A program made the translations under genes and the position numbers. Positions 1-10,440 of a stretch of 64,000 bases of DNA are shown in pieces. The notes beneath the pieces were generated by a model. That model was not told the DNA's origin. It ran no database searches and saw only the letters and a program-made list of their open reading frames with translations. Each line of letters starts with the position of its first letter. The stretch's first letter is position 1. Source of the stretch: Lepas anatifera (lineage: Eukaryota > Arthropoda > Thecostraca > Lepadidae); NCBI GenBank assembly GCA_034440635.1, contig JAOTON010000972.1, positions 620,001 to 684,000 on the forward strand, given 5' to 3'.

Positions 1-1497
1 CTGAGTGAGCTGTTTTTGCACAACACGTTCGACGATTTTAGTTATGGCTGGAAGAATAGAGATAGGGCGGGTATCAGCTGGTTCCGCAACTACCTTGCTC
101 TTTGGGATGGGCGTAACTAAAGCATGCTTCCAGGTGCTAGGTACACGGCCACTAACAAGACTGGAATTAATAATATCCAACAGCGCGAAGCGTACACCAA
201 AGAAAATTTTTTGCAACATTTCAACACTAATTCCATCTAAGCCTGTTGATTTTGAAGATCGCATGGTACCTAAAGTGATGCAAAGAGTGTTGATATCAAT
301 TGGATGTACTTTAAAGGAGGTTGTTGAGACCCGAGGCAAGAGTGTGGTTACTTCAGCCGAAGGAAGGGGTACACTCCGCGCCGTATTGGGTCCTAATGAG
401 GCATAATAATCATTCAGTGCGTCTGGTGTGATGTCGGGTATGGAGCACGACTGCTTCTTTTGGTCAACTACAGGCCGAAGGACCCGCCAGAGTCCACCAC
501 GGCGTCCCTGGGCAATCTCCTTACTGTAAAGCCTAACATTGTCACGGCGGATGGCAGATCTACACAGTCGGTTAACACGCGCGTATTCATCTCGGTCGTT
601 TACAGATAGAGCCGCGCGGCGGCGCTGCAGCAGGTCCCGGGTGCCAGCCGATAATGGAGGCGTTTTATGATCACGGGCGCATACACGCCGATAAGGAGCA
701 ACAATGTCAAGCTCACGGATAAAAATCAGTTTAAACTCACGCCACTTATCATCGGGAAAAACGGCACCATAAACGCGGGACCAGTCAGAACAGACAGTTG
801 CAAATTAAAAATCGGTTCGGTCAACTCTACCAAGTGCTCGTTTGAACACACGCGATGCGTTTATAGCAGTTGTGCGACTGTCGTTAGCCAGAGCAACTCT
901 AGTAAAGTCATGAGGACCACCATAATGACATCTTGTTACACCTGCGCGACGCACTAAATCAGGTCTGTTGGTTGCTAAAATGTCAAGCAGGCTTTGCGCT
1001 GGTCTATAGGTTGGCCGGGAGCTGTTAGTAACGTAAAAACCATACATGCTAAGCAGGTGTCGAAGTTCTTGACGCTCTTCACGCTTAGCCTTCAACAAGC
1101 ACCGGTTAAGGTCTCCTGCAATGACAAAAGTCGAACGTGGGAAACGTACAAACATGGACTGGATTTGTTCCTCTAAATCATCAATGTCCTCGGATATTTG
1201 TCGAACATTAGTATTAGGTACTCTATATGCAGATCCTATCACAACTGTGTATCGATTGTCAATATGCACCCTAACCCATACAATTTCTAGATTGGAATTC
1301 TGAGCACTTGTCACTGGGTTCGGAATGAGTTCACATTTCAAGTTATCGCGCACAAGGATGGCGACTCCACCCTTACCTTTCGGTAATTTCATGTTGTCCG
1401 GTCGATCACGTCGAAACAAACTGTATCCACTAACAGTCAAAAGTCGATCTGGAATGTTTGAAGTTAACCACGTTTCCGAGAGGGCCAGGATGTCAGA
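1..1497 (-). pseudogene. Endonuclease-RT ORF (EN C-terminal part and RT N-terminus), one in-frame stop
   Basis: The minus-strand frame is open from 1497 to 1 except for a single TAA at 805-807. The part above the stop is an endonuclease/exonuclease/phosphatase domain with SETWL, an aspartate in AGDLN, and a C-terminal GGPHDFTR histidine motif, matching apurinic-type endonucleases of CR1/L2/Jockey elements. The part below the stop is the EN-RT linker and the first RT motifs (WKHALVTPIPKS, DTRPISILPAITK). Comparison with the homologous element at 31.2 kb places the stop at a non-catalytic position just after RVDRTDF. The protein would nick target DNA and reverse-transcribe the element RNA. The ORF continues upstream in the same frame beyond the MITE at 1498-1806, so this copy has few disabling changes and is probably fairly young. 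Confidence 0.8.
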
Positions 1498-1806
1498 AGC
1501 CCTGTTCCAGCTGTCAGCACAGTTTTGTCAGCACCAATCAGCGGGCCGCATTGCGCCTACGTCACAGGATTGTAGCCTCTCCCCGGGAACTTGGTTCTAG
1601 AGGTTTTACGGGCTGAAGGCCTGCTGTTGTGCTGATGAAAAATAGCAAGTGCACGAAATAGCAGCCTAATATTTTTTAATGGCATAAAGGTTGAAGTTCC
1701 CTTTGCTTAGCACGAACTAGAGGCGATTATGGCGCTGATATTTCTTTTCTGGAGGAGAGGCTAGAGGTCCTGCTGACAAAACTGTGCTGACAGCTGGAAC
1801 AGGGCT
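1498..1806. mobile_element. 309-bp MITE with perfect 36-bp terminal inverted repeats
   Basis: Positions 1498-1533 (starting AGCCCTGTTCCAGCTGTCAG) and 1771-1806 are exact reverse complements over 36 bp. The element interrupts the LINE ORF between the conserved LNIQS and SETWL motifs, and the host frame is the same on both sides because 309 is divisible by three. The flanks AGA (1495-1497) and AAA (1807-1809) could be a diverged 3-bp target duplication, but this is uncertain. There is no coding capacity, and the superfamily is not recognised. Confidence 0.8.
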
Positions 1807-2077
1807 AAAGCCGTAAGTTTGGTGGATGTCAGTGCGCAGATCAGGTAGCTTAGGCTTGAGTGACTGGATGTTCAGCTGTCCGATGATGAGGGTGTTAGTT
1901 CTGCAGTCATCGTGCCGCGCCCAGTTGGTTCCACCCCGTCGGCCTCTGCGTCTGGACGAGCCTCTGCCGGCGCGGTGAGGAGGCGACCTCGATGTTGCAG
2001 CGGACAGACGGTCAGCTGGCGAGTGACCCCTGCTGCCATCTAGTGGTCGTTCAGGGAAATCGGAATCAGCTGTTCTC
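1807..2077 (-). pseudogene. N-terminal leader and first endonuclease motif of the same LINE ORF
   Basis: The minus-strand frame upstream of the MITE stays open to about 2077 and is in phase with the ORF at 1-1497. It encodes an arginine/glycine-rich leader followed by the N-terminal endonuclease motif IIGQLNIQS. No start codon can be chosen because the sequence beyond 2078 belongs to an M-family MITE, so the true N-terminus is lost. Confidence 0.65.
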
Positions 2078-2518
2078 GCACCTTGGTCGAATCCTAGAAT
2101 TTAGTGGAATTAGGCGTACTTTTAGCCGAAAATATTGAAACCACTCATGATTTCTCTGAAAAAATGTACAATAAGCTCAATATTTTGATTTTTAAAATGC
2201 TCCTCTAGAAAAATAAATAAATATCAGCCTGTGGATGATGTCACGATCTGGCAACAACTACCATACTTGAAAAGCTTCAAGGGCTTCGATTGGCTAAAGC
2301 TTATCGTGTCCTCAGCATATGTCGTCACACCAGCAGCTCACAACAAGGGCCGCTCGGTGGGGGGCTGATGAGGGGGCTGGTGCCAGGTAAGTTTTAGCTT
2401 TTTTCTACGGAAATATCGGGTTCCAAGACAAATGATATATGGAGTAGCGGGTTTTCAGACTTTACAACTTGGCTATCTCAGTTAAAATCACGTTATGAAG
2501 GTGCCACATTCCCTTTAA
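2078..2518 (-). mobile_element. M-family TTAA MITE, copy M1, one end truncated
   Basis: Homologous along its length to the other M copies at 6.8, 33.6, 40.5, 44.9 and 45.4 kb. The right end is complete: GGTGCCACATTCCCT followed by TTAA at 2515-2518. The left end lacks the outer 14 bp of the terminal repeat, the similarity starting at GCACCTTGGTCG, where it meets the LINE. Like the other copies it contains a conserved GATGATGTCACGATCTGGCA block. Minus means reverse to copy M2. No ORF. Confidence 0.85.
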
Positions 2519-3229
2519 AACATTATTACCAGAATTGAAACAAGAGGTTAACTGAATTTGCACATGTGGACTGTTTCTCTACTTCACTAGGACTGTAGTA
2601 CACCGATAATCGGACCTGAAACATTACAAATCATTTTTACAGGCCTTGTTTGGATAATGGATATTTAGATAGAGCAGGAAATGGAAATATGTTGAATATG
2701 CTGGCAAAGAGCTGACAGCAGGAAATATTGTCTGCTGGACGTTGTGCAAGGGAATGGGCATACATCATATTTTACTGTCATTTAAACAAGAATAAACAAA
2801 AAGAAGAAGATGGTTCATTTCCCAGGGTAGATGTATGCCTAAAATATCATATCAAATACACAGGCTACAAAGAGGGATTGTACCCCATCCCCATGGAGTA
2901 ACGGCAATCCCACATTAACTTGCATAGGTCTCCTAGAAATAATAAAACTTCTGTCCATATATATCGAGGACGTACTTTTGGCCCGAAACTGCGATTGGCA
3001 CTCCTCTTACAGCCTGTCTTGGCAAAAACCAACGACCAGTTCAAGCAATGGAGTTCAAGCTTTTCAAGCTGCAGTGGCAGTACAGTTCGAGCCAAGGTAG
3101 GCAATTTACTTTATTGGCTGGATTCACAGTGGAGAACACAGCTTTCTAAACAGACGGTGCCAATTGCATTTATTCAATGCCATTGACCCCGTTATATCAT
3201 AACAACAATTCCCCCAACTGAGAATTGCT
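2519..3229. other. Unassigned sequence
   Basis: AT-rich sequence without a recognisable gene or repeat. Short open frames on both strands near 2865-3186 have no recognisable domain and look like chance ORFs. Confidence 0.4.
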
Positions 3230-3302
3230 GTTTTTTATATTTTGCTTGCGTTAGCTAACCAGGGGTATGTTAACGCAAACAAAATATAAAAAAACGATTC
3301 TC
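3230..3302. repeat. Imperfect hairpin / inverted repeat
   Basis: GAGAATTGCTGTTTTTTATA at the left pairs with the complement of a right arm ending at 3302 (TTTATATTTTG-type core, TTGCTTGCGTTA against TAACGCAAAC). The loop is about 16 bp. It lies 95 bp upstream of the Y1 element. Possibly a small fold-back element; function unknown. Confidence 0.5.
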
Positions 3303-3396
3303 AATTTTATGGGCTGGATTATCCAAAGAGGCCCTACATCTCTAATCAGGATGGAAAAGTTATTTTTGTGTTATGAAATTTTCCGCCAGAATTTGT

Positions 3397-4425
3397 TTAA
3401 CTCACGCCCCACCGGGGTCCGGCGCCACCTTTGTCCCAGCGGGAGGCCATCGATGGTCCCCCTCTCTTACTCAGAAAATATGGGGTTAGTGCAAAGCTGC
3501 AAAGTGTATTGGGAGGCTCGTGTGAATTCAGAATGATTTTACTTCAAATTTTCAAGCGCTCAGGTCAATGGCTTGAGCTCCAGAGGTCAGGTTGGGTCAC
3601 GACAGGCTATTTCCACTAATACATGCAATGCTTAAGAAACCTGGGCACAGCTCTCATGCCATTAGAGCTATTGAGGTCTGGTAAAGTACATTTGATAAAA
3701 AAATGTCAAGGCTCTCTCTCCTATTTGGAACAAAATGACCTCCCGCCAGTGCTTTAACCTCCAGAGGGCACCTCTTGACCTGACATGATCTGAGGTCACG
3801 AAAGGTCAAAAAGGGCGTATATCAGATGAAAACCAGTTACTAGACATACACGATGACGTTTATTTCAGCGCTCTAGCTGATTAGGTCAAAAGTTGTCGTC
3901 AAAATACTGCTTTTCACCCCTGGTGGCCTGTGATGACCTCAGATAAGACAAAGAGCATATATCGCCCCTGGACTCCGTGAAAGGGCGGCCAAAAATGTTT
4001 TTTTTCTGAGAAATCTGAGCATTTCCAGTCCTTTTTGTGATTTTTAGATAATAAGAAGGCTTTCCCCATGCTTTTCCTATGGGAGAGGTCACCTGGTGAA
4101 CTGATCTGAGGTCACCAAATCGAAAAATCCCGGTTAGAAATTTTGTAGACCGTGAAAGAGTCATCGAGTGTAGAAAGTTTCAAATCGATCGGCTTAGAAA
4201 TGTAGCCATGGTACTGGGTACAGCTCAAAAGTTTAAGTGAGGTGACCTTGGTTGACCTTGCATGATGACCTGACCTAGTGTGGCCCAGGGTAAAAATTTC
4301 AGGGATGGTAGGAAAATGGTGGTAGAGAGGTAGACTCCTCAACCGCGGTGCTGCACCTCGTCGTTTGTCTGCTATTTAAAAAATTCTTAGGAGGACATCG
4401 ATGACCCCCGTGGGGCAAGGGTTAA
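3397..4425 (+). mobile_element. Y-family TTAA element, copy Y1, 1029 bp, full length
   Basis: Starts TTAA (3397-3400) CTCACGCCCCACCGGGG and ends GTGGGGCAAGGG TTAA (4422-4425). The two ends are inverted repeats of about 22 bp with a few mismatches, and an ATCGAT subterminal block recurs near both ends. The body has repeated TGACCT/AGGTCA pentads and hexamers and no ORF of interest. A second copy (Y2) occupies about 37688-38695 and matches in order throughout. Non-autonomous element; the transposase source is unknown. Confidence 0.8.
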
Positions 4426-5354
4426 ACAAGCCAGTTTAAATTCTATGGGAGATTCATATTAACTGTCAGAATTTTGTTCTGTCAAATTATTTTTTTCAAC
4501 CGCGGGGGCATAAATAAAACAACACCAAGTTTGTAGGTAAAGGTGTTCTTTAATGGCTTCCTCACACTGGTAAATATACCTACAAAATAATACAAGATTT
4601 GTTCGTTAAAATCTATCAGGTTTTGAGTACGAGTTGTCAGATGAAATGACACTCAGTGCATAATTGATTCGAGGACGATTTTTCGTCACAGAAAATACAT
4701 GAAATACAGGTGATTTGTTTGGTCTGTTCGATTTGAGGGCAGGTGACACTCCAAACATCAAGGAGTTTAACGAACAAGTCTTTATTCGATTTGACGACGA
4801 GCAGCACTTGTATTCTCGGCGATTTCAACGAAATAAATGTTCCATGCTTTTATATTTTTGTGTATGTGGAAGTCACTAAAAAGAGAAGAGAGGAGAGAAA
4901 GTAGCCGAGAGAGCCATGGGTTATACTTGACAGGTGTTAGAGCCCATCAGGCGGGCGGACCCAGGCGGGGACTGCGAATCCGCCGGTGCTGCCGCCTGCC
5001 GAGCAGTGTCGGCGGCGCAGCAGACGCACCAGAGCCAGGGGCGGAGCTGGCGGAAACCGGCCCCGCCGGCGGATATTGGCTAAGTGGACCTCAGGCACGG
5101 CGGGGTCTCGCGGCCGCCCACGCCAGCTGTCTCGGGCTTGGTACATACGTCAAACAAACACTCACAGAGCTGGGGTAGGTACCTCCCAAAACATTCTTGG
5201 TAGCGTCTGAACTGGTACCCTCACACTCCCAGCGGGGAAAGAGCACACTACGCGGCGATTCAACTGGACCGGCCGAACGCAACGGGGTCCCCTCCTCTCT
5301 CTCTCTCCCCTCCAAAAAAGCCCACAATCTTAACCTGGAAATGTTTATATAGAT
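4426..5354. other. Unassigned sequence with a GC-rich patch at 4940-5135
   Basis: Mostly AT-rich, with a ~190-bp GC- and CpG-rich patch (4940-5135) that gives open frames on both strands. No domain is recognisable. It could be a repeat fragment or a first-exon/CpG island remnant. No splice or promoter signal is convincing. Confidence 0.3.
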
Positions 5355-5583
5355 CATTAGGATAATGATAAAGGTACACACTGACAAATTGGATGTTAGA
5401 TATATTAAAACAAATCAAACATACGGACCCGTTTCGATACTTCCTCAGCGTATCTGATACGCTGAGGAAGTATCGAAACGCATCCATATGTTTGATTTGG
5501 TTTAATATATTCAATATTAATTTTTCAGCGTGTGCCTGTATCGTTAACCTGTCAAATAGCTCTTCAACATCCATTAGGATAAT
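5355..5583. mobile_element. Fold-back (palindromic) element flanked by a 12-bp direct repeat
   Basis: Arms 5431-5454 and 5456-5479 are perfectly complementary (24 bp) around a single central base. The complementarity continues imperfectly outward to about 5367 and 5560. The structure is bracketed by the direct repeat CATTAGGATAAT at 5355-5366 and 5572-5583, which looks like a target-site duplication. Both strands read nearly the same short peptide because of the palindrome; this is not evidence for coding. Confidence 0.6.
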
Positions 5584-5694
5584 AATTCTAATTAATAGCT
5601 TGCTCGGGTGGGCAGTGCCAGTCATGAATCTACAAGGCAGACGCCTGGCCGCCGACGACAATCCCAGCTTCCGAGATGGTCGTCATACTTAATG

Positions 5695-6695
5695 TTAACA
5701 CCCACCCCGGTGGGCCTCCAAGCCACCTTCGCCATGGTGGGGGGGGGGGTGTTCAATGTTCATTTCAAACACCCCACCCACCCGCCCCCTCGAACTCGAT
5801 TCCTATGCGGGATAGCGAAAAAACGCGAGCGCTGGTGGAGAGCTCATAGAAATTCATGACGAAACTACACCGGTCACTTTTTGGGTCAGGTCAATATTGA
5901 GGTCATGACAGGTCAAAGAAGGTGGCATGAAGAGTTTCTGGGCTCCAAGTTTAAATCATTTCATAGGCATCATTCGCTTTTCTCGTCACGGTGCATTGAA
6001 TGATGTATCATATGACTATACTAGGTCAAAACACAAAAATAACCTGTTCTGAGGTCAGGTCAAGGTCAATATCTGATCTAGCATAGTCAAAATGCACATC
6101 GATCGACTCTCAATAAAAATATAAATGCAATGCTATAAATACAAAAGCTCTATCGTCATTTCCTGCGAAGATATTGACCCAAGTCTGAAAATCTGCTTAA
6201 TGAGCCCAAATGACCTCTTCAAGGTCACATTTAAAAATTTCAACATGAACCTGGAAAGGGACCTAGGATACTACGATTTGGAGAATATGAAGGTATTCTG
6301 AGCTTTATCTACACACATAGAGCCAAATTCCTGTTTTTCCCATATATTTATAATAGACATGTCATGATCTGCACCTGAGCTTTGGTCATCGAGATGAAAA
6401 AATCCCGGAATATATGCTGTAGTACTTGGTGGGGCCATTATATGGTCTAAGTTTCAAATCGATAGATTCACCCTTTTCTTACTAATGTCACCTTAAACAT
6501 TTTTGGAGGTGAGGTCACTTGACCTGCACTGATGACCTGACCTGATATGAACCAGCCTTAAAATTCTGGTGAATGTTGCGTAATCGATCAAGGATAAGGT
6601 GTGCCAAATCCAGCGGCACTTTGCGCTGACGTTTTTAGTGCCGTCGAAAAAACCCGAGAGGGTTGTTCAAACACCCCCCACCGGGCAAAGATTAA
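5695..6695 (+). mobile_element. X-family TTAA element, copy X1, 1001 bp, full length
   Basis: Begins TTAA at 5695-5698, followed by CACCCACCCCGGTGGG, then a second subterminal GCCACCTTCGCC block and a GTGTTCAA-type hairpin. Ends with GTTCAAACACCCCCCACCGG and TTAA at 6692-6695. The body holds many AGGTCA/TGACCT words, e.g. around 6050-6080 and 6505-6545, and a conserved GATGTATCATATGACTATAC block. Copies X2 (25.1-25.6 kb), X3 (58.7-59.7 kb), X4 (35.4-36.5 kb, reversed) and X5 are collinear. No coding capacity. Confidence 0.8.
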
Positions 6696-6838
6696 CACGC
6701 ACACTGACGGGGCAGGCTCCCGCCCCCTCGGGTTTTTGGATGTAAAATAAAAAAGATGGCACGTAGGGCCGCCGTACTTGGCATACCTTATTTCCGAACT
6801 TCTTTACAACTTTTTTCAAAATTTCAAAATTAAGATTG
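6692..6838 (-). mobile_element. V-family terminus, truncated by M2
   Basis: Begins at the same TTAA that ends X1 and reads ACACGCACACTGACGGGGC, matching the V terminus at 35200. It is cut after about 150 bp by the M2 element, and no continuation is seen beyond M2. Confidence 0.6.
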
Positions 6839-7290
6839 TTAAAGGGAATGTGGCACCTTTATAACGTGATTTTAACTGAGAGAGCCAAGTTGTATAGCAT
6901 GCCGGAAAAAACCGGTACTCTGTACATCATTTGGCTTGAAACTAGAAACTTCCGTAGAGAAAAGCTAAAAACTTACCTGAAATGTACACAAAATGTACCC
7001 AAGCAGCCGGTCATAGTTGTCAGCTGTTGGCGTAATGACATGCTGACGTCACGGAGAGATCAGCCAATCGAAACCCTTGAAGCCTGTTGAATATGGTTAT
7101 GGTTGCCAAATCATGACATCATCCACAGGCAGATATTTATTTCTTTCTCTAGATGAGTTTTTTTTAAACTAAATACTGAGCTTATTGTACATTTTCAAAT
7201 AAATCATGGACGCTTCCATGATTTTCGACTAAAAGTACCCCTAATAACAATAAATTCCAGGATTCGACCCAGGTGCCACATTCCCTTTCG
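6839..7290 (+). mobile_element. M-family TTAA MITE, copy M2
   Basis: Left end TTAA (6839-6842) then AGGGAATGTGGCACC; right end GGTGCCACATTCCCT followed by TTCG where TTAA is expected (mutated). The 15-16 bp inverted ends are perfect. A TGACGTCA palindrome sits at 7044-7051, conserved in the other full copies. No coding potential. Confidence 0.85.
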
Positions 7291-8231
7291 GCCTACAGCT
7301 CACACAAGCCCTCAACACCCGACCGAGCGGCTTCCGGAAGCCGCCATCACCGCGGATCGTTTCCCTAACTAATGTCCTACCCTTCCGGGCCTGGTCTCGC
7401 ACCATTGACTCAACAGCGTGAACCCGATGGCGCCGTTTCAGAGTTAACCGACTAGGATTGTCTCAGTATAAGATGGACCTCAGTATTGCTGCCAAACGTT
7501 TCGCGTGGTTGTGGTGTGGCGTAAACCAGCTGTGAGTATTATTTGTGTTCTTTTTCCCCGTGGAAAAGTCATCAGTGCGTTCGGGCCGTGCTGTTTTTGA
7601 AAGCCAGACGTATTTGACAGAGCGGGTTGATCTAGTAGTAGATATGATCGAAATAAGCTATAATTAAGTTACACTATTGACTTGTATTTTTCCCGGGATA
7701 ACCTGGGATCCACAAAATAGTACAGGATGGAAACCCCTAGTACTGACTAAGCCGCTTTCCAAAGTGGTGGGATCTAGGACATTTCTCACTTGAAAAAAAC
7801 TAGGGGACTTAATAGACCGCTTGAAATATTTCAAGCAGTGTAGTAAAAACTCACGTTAACTGATAAAACTCATTTGTTGTTATTTCTAAAATAAGCTGTA
7901 GTCAAATTGCTGATATGCCACGAAAATATTATATTTTTTATAAAAACCTTGTCCAATGGTACCCGAGACCGAGTATATTCGGTCTGCTATACCAGAGCCG
8001 TACCAGACGCCCGGATACATGAACGATTGGGACGTTCCCGTAGTCTGTTCCGCACTTCGGCTGCTCATGTATCCTTGGTAATTGGTTCCGACGTTGACGT
8101 GCGTTAACAGCAAAACAAATCCGACATTGTGTGCAGTATTTTGTCGCGGCCCTATCATATACCTGAAAAGGTGGCGCGTGGTATATCTGTGTAATCTCTG
8201 TTTAAAAAATCAGACTGTGATACATGTTTGC
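7291..8231. other. Unassigned sequence
   Basis: No recognisable repeat or gene. Overlapping open frames on both strands at 7886-8158 have no recognisable domain. Confidence 0.35.
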
Positions 8232-9391
8232 TGAACAGGCGCAGTGGAGAGGGGCCTGGCGTCAACGCGTAGTGGAGGGCCCCCCTAAAGTGTTCCTCCC
8301 CCGAGATCTCGGAAACCAAGAGGGTTAGAAAAACGCCCGTTGCGGGGTGTGTGGGCACGGTAGCGATCTACATGATAGCTAAATTTCAATGTCCTAGGTC
8401 AATATGTTCAAGGTCAACCGGGGTCGTTTACGTCAAATCTGGGACGTGCTGGAGACGTATTGGGAAATACCGTGATATTGTGGCAAAGCCGGGATTACAC
8501 CAAAAGCGTAGTCCGCTTTCATAGAGGGAATGTATCACGCAGTGTTTTCTGAAATTTTGAGGTCAAGGTTATTGAAGGTCAATGCCATATGGCATTACAA
8601 TATAACATATTCTTAATCATGTACAGTATAACTGGCACTATATCAGCCTCTGGTGGAATGGGGGTTGGACCTTGAAAAATGTCTTTGACCTTGAGAAGCC
8701 TTGACTATGAAGTCATACCATAACATTCGTCATACTGAATAATGTAATCTGACCGAAATAATGGGGTCAATGTCCTTAACCTGTTACCTTCGACCTTGCC
8801 CTTCATTTAGGTTCCCCTTAACAGAGAACCTGATTATATGACGTTATGACATCACCACTCGGTCTACAGTGCAGGCGAATTGGTCCGAACGCGCGATTGC
8901 GACGGTCTCAAAATATAGGCAGGGGCGTAGTCAGGATTTCGCTCAGGGGGGGCGGCGCCCTGAAGAGGTCCCTTGCGACAGCACCAAAAGGGCCCTGATG
9001 GGTAAAAAGGGCCCTGCTTGTTACAGAATAGAGTGCTGAAGAGGGCTTAAGAGGGCCCTGTCTGGTATAAATTTCAAATTTGGCCACAGAACATAGTGCG
9101 GGCGAGCCGCGCGTTGCGCGGCTCGTGTCCTCAGGGAGGCCCTTCAGGCCCTCAGGGGGGCTGTCCCTGCCGCCTCCCCCTCCCCTTTGGCTACGCCCCT
9201 GAATATAGGTATGATTTTGAAAGCCTATAAGTAAAAAATACCGATTTTAAAAATTCCTGCACCTCGTGACGCGCTCATGAATTCTCTCAAACGTGGTTGG
9301 GTAGCGTTTCCCGGTGGCAACCGATTCCCTGGCCACTTCGGAAAAGTAGGTACGGGTCACTTTAAGATCGCCCCTCCACTGCGTGTGTTAA
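8232..9391 (+). mobile_element. W-family TTAA element, copy W1, interrupted by a hAT MITE
   Basis: Collinear with W2 at 52.0-52.9 kb. The left end has decayed to TGAACAGGCGCAGTGGAG. The right end reads CCCCTCCACTGCGTGTG then TTAA (9388-9391). Doubled subterminal blocks (GCAGTGGAGAGGGGCCTGG and CGTAGTGGAGGGC) mirror the W2 end. The body contains many GGTCAA/GACCTT words. After removal of the MITE at 8920-9201 plus its TSD the element is about 870 bp. Confidence 0.7.
8912..9209. mobile_element. hAT-type MITE, 282 bp, with 8-bp target duplication
   Basis: The element spans 8920-9201 with ends CAGGGGCGTAGTC and GGCTACGCCCCTG. It is flanked by identical AATATAGG at 8912-8919 and 9202-9209. CAGGGG-type ends with 8-bp duplications are the hallmark of hAT elements. 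The homologous site in W2 (near 52755) has no insert, which confirms the boundaries. Non-coding. Confidence 0.85.
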
Positions 9392-9662
9392 GCTGTCACA
9401 GGTACAGAGTTATAAAAGGGTTCCTTTCGAACTGCCAAATTGCTGATTGAAGCGGTCGCTCCTTTCAGCGGACCAAGCCAAGGTAAAAGTAATTATCGTC
9501 CTCATCCAATCCCAATCTTCATTTGCAGCGTTCATCGGCGGAGCTGCCGCAGTAGAATTACACTCGGCTCCTAAGAAATTCACGCCGCTCCGCTAGGCTG
9601 CGCCAGGAAACGGCCTTTCATTCCATTTTAGATGCTGCGGCTTGCCCACCGACAACCATCGA
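9392..9662. other. Unassigned sequence before the minisatellite
   Basis: No recognisable feature; moderately GC-rich toward the minisatellite. Confidence 0.3.
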
Positions 9663-10437
9663 ATGGCGAGGCGCACCCGTGGCTCCGTCTCAGATGGCGG
9701 GTCACGCCCGTGGCTCCGTCTCAGATGGCGGGTCACGCCCGTGGCTCTGTCTCAGATGGCGAGTCACACCCGAGGCTCTGTCCCAGATGGCGGGTCACGC
9801 CCGCGGCTCTGTCTCAGATGGCGAGTCATGCCCGAGGCTCTGTCCCAGGTGGCGGGTCACGCCCGAGGCTCCGTCTCAGATGGCGAGTCACGCCCGTGGC
9901 TCCGTCTCAGATGGCGAGTTACGCCCGTGGCTCCGTCTCAGATGGCGAGGTCCGCCCGCGGCTCTGTCCCAGATGGCGGGTCACGCCCGAGGCTTCGTCT
10001 CAGATGGCGAGTCACGTCCGTGGCTCCGTCTCAGATGGCGAGTTACGCCCGAGGCTCCGTCTCAGATGGCGAGTCACGCCCGTGGCTCTGTCCCAGATGG
10101 CGGGTCACGCCCGAGGCTCCGTCTCAGATGGCGGGTCACGCCCTTGGCTCCGTCTCAGATGGCGGGTCACGCCCGTGGCTCCGTCTCAGATGGCAAGTGA
10201 CGCCCGTGGCTCCGTCTCAGATGGCGATGCCGTCCCGAGGCTCCGTTTCAGATGGCGGGTCACGCCCGTGGATTTTTCTCAGATGGCGATTCACGTCTGT
10301 GGATCCGTCTCAAATGGCGAGTCACGCCCGAGGCTCCGTCTCAGATGGTGGGTCACGCCCGAGGCTCCGTCTCAGATGGCGGGTCACGCCCGTGGCTCCG
10401 TTTCAGACGGCGATGCCGTCCCGAGGCTCCGTCTCAG
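9663..10437. repeat. 31-bp minisatellite, about 25 copies
   Basis: Unit of the type GTGGCTCCGTCTCAGATGGC followed by GGGTCACGCCC. Variants alternate CGTGG/CGAGG and GCGGG/GCGAG. Because 31 is not a multiple of three, each forward frame cycles through all phases of the unit, so long open frames appear in all three frames. They should not be taken as genes. The last units are more diverged. Confidence 0.95.
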
Positions 10438-10440
10438 TGC

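Larger units (their letters stand above)
1..2077 (-). mobile_element. CR1/L2-like non-LTR retrotransposon, partial, runs off the window edge
   Basis: The minus strand carries an endonuclease plus reverse-transcriptase ORF of a non-LTR retrotransposon. Reading down from about 2077 it shows an N-terminal leader, the motif IIGQLNIQS (near 1865-1890), LALSETWL (near 1470-1490), GGVAILV, an AGDLN motif, then a linker and the start of the RT domain with RPISILPAITKIVERVV at the window start. The remaining RT fingers, palm and 3' UTR lie outside the window. The same architecture occurs in the plus-strand element at 29.8-33.5 kb, so the two are related. The upstream side is cut by the truncated M-family MITE beginning near 2078. 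The clade call rests on motif style; closely related clades such as Daphne cannot be excluded. Confidence 0.85.

Noticed and set aside
4940..5135. Host CpG-island promoter or first exon
   Set aside because: GC-rich and open on both strands but no initiator, splice sites or downstream gene could be supported.
9663..10437. CRISPR array
   Set aside because: Units are directly tandem with no unique spacers and the context is eukaryotic.
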